Made by a program: the position numbers and the translations under genes. A DNA stretch of 17,129 nucleotides from Burkholderiales bacterium (lineage in GTDB: Bacteria; Pseudomonadota; Gammaproteobacteria; Burkholderiales; Burkholderiaceae_F). Positions 6,270 through 11,719 of this stretch are shown in pieces (the stretch's first letter is position 1; each line of letters begins with the position of its first letter). Under the pieces are notes generated by a model. That model worked only from the letters and a program-made list of their open reading frames with translations, did not search any database and was not told the DNA's origin. Location of the stretch: NCBI GenBank assembly GCA_021205255.1, contig JAJPXW010000004.1:1-17129 (forward strand), written 5' to 3'.

Positions 6270-7514
6270 ATCAGAAAGTTTGACCTCGTGCGAAGGCTCT
6301 CCACCTAACATGCAGTTCCCAGTTCTGACCCATAGGTAGAAACATGGGATTACGCATATTGCTACTAAGAATGAGCCAACATAGCCAACTGCGCCAAAGC
6401 CTAAATGCATGGAGACGATACTTCCAAGAAAAGCTCCTCCACCAATACCAATATTGAAAATTCCTGAATACATGGAAGTTGCGACATCAGCCGCATCACT
6501 TGCAAAACGCAACAGCGTAGTTTGAAAGGCCAGTGCCAAAAGACTTAAAGCCGCTCCCCAGAACGCTGCTAGTTAAAGAAGAAGTGTGCAATGGGTGCAA
6601 AGCGAAGTAAGCAGCGCCAGACATAGGGTCATGGCAATCATTGGCAAAACAATAGTAGCTGATTTAAATCTAACTGCAGTTTTTGCTCCAGCCACTACTC
6701 CAACAATTCCAGCAGTACCAAAGACGAAGAGAACGCTAACGGTTGCGGATTCCGTTAAACCACCTTCATTGATCAACAACGGACTGATATAGGAATAGGC
6801 CGTGAAGTGGCCAAGAATAACGATGGCTGTTAAGACGTAAAGTTGAACTAAACCTGGTCTTCTAAATAGGATGGGGACACTTTTCAAAGAGCCTGCGCGA
6901 TCGCTTTTGCATTCAGGAAGGAAATAAAAGATGTAGACCAGGACTATTAAAGCGACGATTCCAATAATGAAAAAGGACTCACGCCATCCAGCTAAATAGC
7001 CAAGCTGGGTTCCAAGCGGAACGCCAAGAATTGTGGCAAGTATGCTTCCTCCGGACACAGCAGCTAAGCCAGTAGCCATCTTTCCCATAGGAGCGGTTCT
7101 GGCCGCTAGCGGAGTCATGATCGACCAGAAAATAGAATGCGTAAGAGCAACACAAATTCTTGCACCCATCAATTGGACGAAAGAATTGACTGCCAGTACT
7201 ACTAAGTGGCTAGCTGCAAATATTATTAGTAGCGCTATTAAAAGTTTCCTTCTCTCCAGTTTTGCAGTGAGAATCGTCAATGGCAGCGACATTAAAGCCA
7301 CGACCCACGCATATACCGTAATGACAAGACCGGTCTGCGAATCGGTTTCATGCAAGCTTTCCGCTATGTTTGGCAATAGGCCAATTGGCAGAAATTCCGA
7401 AGTGTTGAACACAAAAGCAGCAAAGGCTAGCCCAATAGTTGGTAGCCAGATCTTGTATCCATTTGTGTTTTCTTTATTTTCTTTGTTTTCTTTATTTCCT
7501 AGAGGCTTTGTCAT
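6267..7514 (-). pseudogene. sotB: sotB-like sugar-efflux MFS transporter, interrupted by an in-frame TAA
   Basis: The product resembles SotB (YdeA), an inner-membrane MFS exporter of sugars such as arabinose or IPTG. The first 313 codons give the N-terminal nine or so helices, including FNTSEFLPIGLLPNIAESL, YAWVVALMSLP and the loop motif ERRKLLIAL. Translation meets TAA at 6575-6573. Beyond it the same frame continues (LAAFWGAALSLLALAF, then SDAADVATSMYSGIFN and IGIGGGAFLGS) to TAG at 6267, matching the SotB C-terminal third without any gap or shift. One base change (for example TTA to TAA) explains the break. The total of about 414 codons is normal for the family. No ribosome binding site restarts the C-terminal part. 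It could be a recent nonsense allele or a sequencing error. The start region is also unusual: no Shine-Dalgarno sequence is visible and a terminator hairpin sits just upstream. Confidence 0.85.
7467..7493 (-). repeat. Three 9-bp repeats encoding Lys-Glu-Asn
   Basis: Near the 5' end of the sotB-like frame, codons for KEN are repeated three times (protein NKENKENKEN, residues 7-16). Units differ only in the synonymous Asn codon (AAC or AAT). Because the unit is 9 bp, gain or loss of copies changes length but not frame. The repeat lies in the short cytoplasmic N-terminus before the first membrane helix. Confidence 0.85.
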
Positions 7515-7520
7515 AGCAAA

Positions 7521-7552
7521 TACAAAAATGGCTGAAACTAAATTCAGCCATT
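7521..7552 (-). terminator. Intrinsic terminator of the lipoprotein gene, touching the sotB-like start
   Basis: On the minus strand AATGGCTGAA (7552-7543) pairs perfectly over 10 bp with TTCAGCCATT (7536-7527) around a 6-nt loop, followed by TTTTT. It lies 16 nt after the stop of the lipoprotein gene ending at 7569 and only 6 nt before the ATG of the sotB-like gene. It thus leaves no room for a separate sotB promoter between the terminator and the start codon, so any sotB transcript would have to read through it. Confidence 0.8.
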
Positions 7553-7568
7553 GACGTTAGGACGGATC

Positions 7569-8075
7569 TTATTTTTTAGCATCTCCTCCGCCACCTTTCA
7601 TGGACCAAGGATCTATGGTAACTGTCCAATCGACGACTTTATTAGTTTTATTGTCGAAATCTACCCATAATGCCAAAGGTACCCCATCTTCTTCGTAACG
7701 GTACATGTAGGAATGTGTTCCGCTAAGCTTGAAAGTTCTTTTTTCGCATGGCCTACCGAACATGGTATCAATATCGGCCTGGTCCATAACCTTGGGCTTA
7801 ATGTTCCGTAAAAAGAAGTCCTTATAGAGGATCTGCTCCTTTTTGATCAGTGTGCCATCTGGACTGAAGATCAGCGCATAGACGTGCGGCGACATGGGTT
7901 GTTTTGAATAGACCACTCGGATCGAACCGTCAGGTAACGTGATTTCGGAGTCCGGAACTCCAAGCTGGTTCATCACTTTTTGATAATTTTCGCCGACTTT
8001 TACAAGATCGGGATGATTGCAAGCGCTAAGAAACGACGCAAGCGCCAGGAGAATTAAAAATCTGAAAAATTTCAT
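7569..8075 (-). CDS. Outer-membrane lipoprotein with BamE/SmpA-like repeats, paralogue 1
   Basis: Predicted lipoprotein of 168 residues. A signal peptide with lipobox LSAC places the lipidated Cys at C19; Asn at +2 favours outer-membrane sorting. The mature part has two BamE/SmpA-like modules. The first is VGENYQKVMNQLGVPD (27-42) with LPDGSIRVVY, then the strand VYALIFSPDGTLIKKEQIL. The second is MDQADIDTMFGRPCE with MYRYEEDGVPLALWVDFDN. This pattern, in which a helix is followed by a GxP turn and a beta-hairpin, is that of small periplasm-facing scaffold proteins; a similar lipoprotein family is common in Burkholderiales. Function is unknown. It is the most divergent of three tandem paralogues here and differs in its C-terminus (Gly/Lys-rich tail). 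AAAGG upstream of ATG 8075 is a weak ribosome binding site. A strong terminator follows. Confidence 0.85.
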   Translation of the reverse strand: MKFFRFLILLALASFLSACNHPDLVKVGENYQKVMNQLGVPDSEITLPDGSIRVVYSKQPMSPHVYALIFSPDGTLIKKEQILYKDFFLRNIKPKVMDQADIDTMFGRPCEKRTFKLSGTHSYMYRYEEDGVPLALWVDFDNKTNKVVDWTVTIDPWSMKGGGGDAKK

Positions 8076-8104
8076 TAGCTAATTGCCTTTGGAAAAGTCA
8101 ATAA

Positions 8105-8128
8105 GTTCCTGGTCTCTAGAACCAGAAC
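8105..8128 (-). other. Hairpin between lipoprotein paralogues 2 and 1
   Basis: On the minus strand GTTCTGGT (8128-8121) pairs with ACCAGGAAC (8113-8105) with one bulged base, giving about 8 pairs. It lies in the 123-bp spacer after the stop of the upstream paralogue. The following bases are only weakly T-rich, so it is at best a poor terminator; partial read-through into the next lipoprotein gene is plausible. Confidence 0.3.
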
Positions 8129-8198
8129 TAGAAGAGGACGAAATGGGAATCTGTAAAGAATGTAAGCGCTTAATAGCAAAGTTCAAGGTACTAATCGG

Positions 8199-8702
8199 CT
8201 AATTGAAGTCGTTGCCATCGTCTCGCTGTGACCAAGGATCAATGCTCACAGTCCATTTCAAGACTTTATTGGTCTTGTTATCAAAGTCCACCCATAAAGC
8301 CCAGGGCAGTCCACCTTCTTCGAATCTATACATATAGACATGTGTGTCGCTAAGCGCATATCTCCACTTTTCGCAAGGTTTACCGAACATCCTATCGATG
8401 TCTGCCTGATCCATTTCATGGGGCTTAATGTTATCTATGAAAAATTTTTCGTAGAGAATCTGCTCTTTCTTGATTAGCTTACCGTCCGGGCTAAAAATCA
8501 ATGCATAGACTTGCGGTCCCATCGGTTGCATTGAGTAGACAACTCTAATTGATCCGTCAGGAAGAGTGGTGTTGGAGTCAGGAGCACCTAATTGGTCCAT
8601 GACCTGTTGGTAATTTTCACCAATCTTCACAAGGTCGGGATGATTGCAGGCGCTAAGAATGCACATTAAGGCTACGGCGCATAACAGCTTGACTATTTTC
8701 AT
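8199..8702 (-). CDS. Outer-membrane lipoprotein with BamE/SmpA-like repeats, paralogue 2
   Basis: Predicted lipoprotein of 167 residues, signal peptide ending in lipobox LSAC with Cys at C19 and Asn at +2. The mature domain repeats the layout of its neighbours: IGENYQQVMDQLGAPD, LPDGSIRVVYSMQPMG, then MDQADIDRMFGKPCEKW and YMYRFEEGGLPWALWVDFDN, ending DPWSQRD. By hand alignment it is about 80 percent identical without gaps to the mature part of the paralogue at 9195-9695. GGAAG sits 4 nt before ATG 8702, a clear ribosome binding site. It follows the small conserved gene at 8739-8957 by only 36 nt, so the two are probably cotranscribed. Function is unknown; a structural role at the outer membrane is inferred from the fold pattern only. 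Confidence 0.86.
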   Translation of the reverse strand: MKIVKLLCAVALMCILSACNHPDLVKIGENYQQVMDQLGAPDSNTTLPDGSIRVVYSMQPMGPQVYALIFSPDGKLIKKEQILYEKFFIDNIKPHEMDQADIDRMFGKPCEKWRYALSDTHVYMYRFEEGGLPWALWVDFDNKTNKVLKWTVSIDPWSQRDDGNDFN

Positions 8703-8738
8703 GGATCTTCCAAATGAATCGGTTACTACTGTCCTGAT

Positions 8739-8957
8739 TTACTTCTGTTCAGGATAGGATGCTTTTAATGAATTTAGGAGATCCATGTAGACCTCCTTGA
8801 AGCTCTTTTCAGAACATCCCATCAAGATGGCGTCTTCGAGGGCATCTTGTAGAAGTGATGTTATTTCCTGGCGGTTTTCAGTTAAAACCTTAATTTTTTC
8901 CTTACACGCAATGCGTGTGCCGTCAGTCCTCAACCATTTTTCTTCTTTCTCTTCCAT
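8739..8957 (-). CDS. Small conserved protein of unknown function
   Basis: A 72-residue, charged, soluble protein without signal peptide or membrane segment. The pattern WLRTDGTRIACKEKIKVL followed by LLQDALEDAILMGCSE resembles a short protein family I recognise from Burkholderiales genomes, in which KIKVLNEN, QDALEDA and LMG are conserved. Its function is unknown to me. The C-terminal half is likely helical. The ATG at 8957 has only a weak AAAAG ribosome binding site. A minus-strand TACAAT at 9020-9015 could be the -10 box of a promoter for this gene and the lipoprotein gene 36 nt downstream, but no good -35 box accompanies it. The 237-bp spacer to its right (8958-9194) shows nothing else that I can name. 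Confidence 0.72.
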   Translation of the reverse strand: MEEKEEKWLRTDGTRIACKEKIKVLTENRQEITSLLQDALEDAILMGCSEKSFKEVYMDLLNSLKASYPEQK

Positions 8958-9194
8958 AAGCTTTTGGATGAATTTATTAAATTTCAGAGCCAGTGATCTA
9001 GTTTTAATAAAGGCATTGTAACCAAATCACTTTGAAGGAATTTTGGCTACTTTTTGTCAGCTATTGAGATGGTTTTATGTGTCCCACCTTCCTAAAAATC
9101 TCAGTGCCTAGGCCCACACCAGCGCTTATTAACAGAACAGGTAAGAGATGGCAGTGAAAAGTTCCAACAAGCCATCCCTTTCAAACTTTAAGCT

Positions 9195-9695
9195 CTAATT
9201 TTTAGAATCCCCGTCTCTTTGCGACCAAGGATCGATACTTATAGTCCAGCTTAAGACTTTATTGGTGTTGTTATCGAAGTCGACCCATAGCGCCCAGGGC
9301 AGTCCACCTTCTTCAAACCTATACATATAGACATGGGTGTTGCTAAGCTTATAAGTCCACTTTTCACAAGGATGTCCGAAGAGCTTGTCGATATCGGCCT
9401 GATCCATTTGGTGGGGTTTGATATTTTCTTTAATGAACTTTTCGTAAAGAATCTGTTCTTTCTTAATTAAAGTGCCATCTGGGCCAAATATCAATGCATA
9501 GACCGTCTGTCCCATAGGTTGTCTGGAGTAGACAACTCTAATCGAGCCGTCAGGAAGATTGGTTTGGGCATCTGGTGTACCGAGTTGATCCATGACTTGT
9601 TGATAAGACTCGCCAACCTTAATAAGGTCCGGATGACTGCAGGCACTAAGCAGGGAAATGGCCAAGACTACGCAAAACAGCTTGATGAATTTCAT
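9195..9695 (-). CDS. Outer-membrane lipoprotein with BamE/SmpA-like repeats, paralogue 3
   Basis: Predicted lipoprotein of 166 residues. The signal peptide ends in LSAC with Cys at C19 and Ser at +2, which favours the outer membrane. The mature part contains VGESYQQVMDQLGTPD, LPDGSIRVVYSRQPMG, MDQADIDKLFGHPCEKW and MYRFEEGGLPWALWVDFDN, ending DPWSQRD. It is closest to paralogue 2, with about 26 differences over some 140 aligned residues counted by hand, clustered in module loops. AGGAA lies 3 nt before ATG 9695 as ribosome binding site. It is the first lipoprotein gene of the array in transcription order and follows the aldolase gene by 149 bp. Function is unknown. Confidence 0.86.
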   Translation of the reverse strand: MKFIKLFCVVLAISLLSACSHPDLIKVGESYQQVMDQLGTPDAQTNLPDGSIRVVYSRQPMGQTVYALIFGPDGTLIKKEQILYEKFIKENIKPHQMDQADIDKLFGHPCEKWTYKLSNTHVYMYRFEEGGLPWALWVDFDNNTNKVLSWTISIDPWSQRDGDSKN

Positions 9696-9787
9696 TGTTT
9701 CCTAAATATCAAGTTCTTAGTTTTGTTGGGCAAATTAATGAAGGGTTTGGGTTTTGAAAATGAAAGGATCTTTTGCAGCTTTCACTT

Positions 9788-9813
9788 CTTCCCGCTATTT
9801 CTTCCCGCTATTT
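9788..9813. repeat. Perfect tandem duplication of a 13-bp unit
   Basis: CTTCCCGCTATTT occurs twice without a gap (9788-9800 and 9801-9813) in the 149-bp spacer between the aldolase gene and lipoprotein paralogue 3. It lies near the 3' end of the aldolase transcript and upstream of the lipoprotein gene. It could be replication slippage or a doubled binding site; the sequence alone does not decide. Confidence 0.8.
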
Positions 9814-9844
9814 GGGACTTTCAGCCAAAGTTGTTCGTTATATG

Positions 9845-10537
9845 TCACCTCACATAGTTTTGGGGGTGAACCTTGAATTTTTCAAGGATCCTATCCATCT
9901 CTTCGTCAGGAAGTAGGGTATGTCCTCCTATTTTTAGAAGCTCTATCCACATGCTGGCAAGGTTTTCAATTTCCACTGCAAAAGCAAGGGCTTGTTCAAG
10001 GGAGTGACCACAGGCGACCACACCGTGGTGACTTAAAAGACAACCCATGGTAGAGCCTAGAGTTTTAACGCATTCTTCTGCAAGTTCCTCACTTCCCATC
10101 GTCGCATATTCGGCGCATGCGATTTCTTTACCTCCTAAAGTAGCAATTAAAGGATGGAATGCTGGAATAGGTTTCCCTCGGCACGATAAAGCCGTTGCCA
10201 TCCGTGAATGCGTATGGACTATTGCCTTTATGTCTGGACGATTGGCGTAAATGAGTGCATGCAACATCCATTCGCTTGATGGGGCGAAAGGACCGTGATG
10301 ATGCCATTTCTCTCCGATTTTCCAAGTGAAATTAATATCTTTGGGACGAAGCAATTTATATGGAATGCCGGTGGGAGTAATTAAAAACCCATGCTGACCA
10401 CCCTCTTCAAACCGTGCTGAGACGTTGCCGCTCTTATTGACATTGATACCAAGCCGATTCATAGACCGAGCAGTTTCTATTATTTTCTTACGCAGAGTCT
10501 TTTCCCGCTTCTTCTCTTGTTCTTCTTTGTTATTCAT
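9845..10537 (-). CDS. FucA-type class II aldolase, probably (methylthio)ribulose-1-phosphate aldolase
   Basis: Zinc-dependent class II aldolase/adducin-family enzyme of 230 residues, colinear with E. coli L-fuculose-1-phosphate aldolase: SGNVSARF (36-43), LITPTGIPY (52-60), PSSEW (86-90), IVHTHS (106-111), ATMGSEELAE (145-154) and SHHGVVACG (169-177). The FucA metal and catalytic residues map to E89, H108, H110 and H171, all present. Its ATG overlaps the end of mtnA by 8 nt (ATGAATAA), with AAAAGG inside mtnA as ribosome binding site. Coupling to mtnA suggests that the substrate is 5-methylthioribulose-1-phosphate or 5-deoxyribulose-1-phosphate, cleaved to DHAP and an aldehyde, as in the DHAP shunt. 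The alternative, MtnB dehydratase of the methionine salvage pathway, is in the same superfamily but the sequence looks closer to FucA. A charged extension (residues 1-15) precedes the core. Confidence 0.85.
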   Translation of the reverse strand: MNNKEEQEKKREKTLRKKIIETARSMNRLGINVNKSGNVSARFEEGGQHGFLITPTGIPYKLLRPKDINFTWKIGEKWHHHGPFAPSSEWMLHALIYANRPDIKAIVHTHSRMATALSCRGKPIPAFHPLIATLGGKEIACAEYATMGSEELAEECVKTLGSTMGCLLSHHGVVACGHSLEQALAFAVEIENLASMWIELLKIGGHTLLPDEEMDRILEKFKVHPQNYVR

Positions 10538-11606
10538 GCAAACCTTTTAAATTGGAAAATTCGGACACTTTAAAAATACCGTACTCAGTAATGAAACCAG
10601 TGATTAGGTGTCCTGGAGTTATATCGAAACCAGGATTGACTACTTCCATCTCCGGATCGGTAATGAGAACTTCAGTTAGATTTCCACTTTTATCCAGACC
10701 CTTAATTAGCCTTACTTCGTCTGCGCCTCTTTCCTCAATTGGGATGGCATTTCCATTTTCAGTTGACCAATCAAAGGTCGATTTCGGAGCCGCAATGTAA
10801 AAAGGAACACCATTATCGAATGCCGCTAGCGCTTTAAGGTAAGTTCCTATTTTGTTAGCAGTATCGCCATTACTAGCAATTCTGTCAGCACCGGTAATTA
10901 CTAAATCTACTTTACCTTGCCTCATGAGAAAACCGCCTGCATTATCTGCAACTAACTTCACAGGAATACCATGCTCTGAAAGTTCCCAGGCCGTTAACGT
11001 CCCTTGTAATCTTGGTCGTGTTTCGTCTGCAAGAACTTGTACTGGAACTCCTTGTTCATGCGCGGCGTAGATAGGAGCAGTCGCAGTGCCATAGTCGACT
11101 GTAGCTAGCCATCCGGCATTGCAATGAGTCAAAACCGTGATCGGGCGCTGTTTCTTTTCGTATAAAGATTTAATAAGTTCAACTCCAGATTGGCCAATTT
11201 TGTAGCTTCTATCCAGTTCTTCAAGCAAAATTTGATTAGCCATCGCCCAGGCCATTTGCCTTCTTTCATCCTGTGGAGTCCTAAGAAGCGTCTTTAACGC
11301 TCTGTCTACGGCATAGTAAAGATTTACTGCGGTAGGTCGAGAAGCGATTAGTTTGTCGGCTGCTATCTGAATTGATTCGGCCGAAGTCGTAGAACTACAT
11401 GCCAAGGCTAAGCCCGCGGCAGCCGTTACTCCTATCAGGGGCGCTCCACGCACAGTCATTTGTTTTATGGCTTTAATGACTTCATCAAGGCTTTTCAGCT
11501 CTATTTCTTCTACTTTATGGGGCAGCAGACGCTGATCAAGCACCCATACCTTTCCAAGGTCTTTGTCTATCTTTATTGACCGCAAGGCTCTGCCGTCGAC
11601 TTTCAT
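10530..11606 (-). CDS. mtnA: S-methyl-5-thioribose-1-phosphate isomerase
   Basis: Converts 5-methylthioribose-1-phosphate (or 5-deoxyribose-1-phosphate) to the corresponding ribulose-1-phosphate in the cytosol, an early step in salvage of the by-products of SAM-using enzymes. The 358-residue protein is related to eIF2B-alpha. It has the phosphate-site motif RGAP (53-56), the catalytic Cys in THCNAG (C162), the catalytic Asp in TGADRIASNGD (D241) and NKIGTY (251-256). It starts at ATG 11606 with AAGGAG 5 nt upstream. The next gene, a FucA-type aldolase, overlaps its stop codon, so the two are translated together. The gene is divergent from the acetyltransferase gene at 11720, with a shared 113-bp control region. 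The nucleosidase/phosphorylase and kinase that would supply its substrate are not in the window. Confidence 0.96.
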   Translation of the reverse strand: MKVDGRALRSIKIDKDLGKVWVLDQRLLPHKVEEIELKSLDEVIKAIKQMTVRGAPLIGVTAAAGLALACSSTTSAESIQIAADKLIASRPTAVNLYYAVDRALKTLLRTPQDERRQMAWAMANQILLEELDRSYKIGQSGVELIKSLYEKKQRPITVLTHCNAGWLATVDYGTATAPIYAAHEQGVPVQVLADETRPRLQGTLTAWELSEHGIPVKLVADNAGGFLMRQGKVDLVITGADRIASNGDTANKIGTYLKALAAFDNGVPFYIAAPKSTFDWSTENGNAIPIEERGADEVRLIKGLDKSGNLTEVLITDPEMEVVNPGFDITPGHLITGFITEYGIFKVSEFSNLKGLHE

Positions 11607-11651
11607 TAATGCTCCTTATGGAAGTCTTTGGTTTCTGCTCGGAATATTAAG

Positions 11652-11674
11652 TTCGAATTTTATTGCGCTTCGAA
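11652..11674. promoter_or_regulatory. Two TTCGAA palindromes in the divergent mtnA / acetyltransferase control region
   Basis: The self-complementary hexamer TTCGAA occurs at 11652-11657 and 11669-11674, 17 bp apart start to start, in the only spacer between two divergent genes. The spacing is near one and a half helical turns. The area is AT-rich and must hold both promoters, but I see no clear -35/-10 pair. An operator role is speculative. Confidence 0.25.
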
Positions 11675-11719
11675 ACTGTATTATGTGTTTTATTTTCTGG
11701 ACTCTCTAGGCACAGAAGA

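Noticed and set aside
6267..6539. Separate small membrane-protein gene downstream of the broken transporter
   Set aside because: It is in the same frame as the sotB-like gene, aligns to its C-terminal third and lacks its own ribosome binding site.
7033..7554. Long plus-strand open frame opposite the sotB-like gene (173 codons)
   Set aside because: It is antisense to a clear MFS coding frame, its translation has no recognisable domain, and no ribosome binding site precedes it. It is a shadow frame.
7569..9695. Mobile element or prophage origin for the lipoprotein array
   Set aside because: No transposase, integrase, terminal inverted repeats or tRNA were seen; tandem duplication explains the array.
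9845..10537. MtnB (methylthioribulose-1-phosphate dehydratase) as first choice for the aldolase-family gene
   Set aside because: It is possible from the mtnA context, but the motifs and overall colinearity follow FucA-type aldolase more closely, so it is kept as the alternative only.
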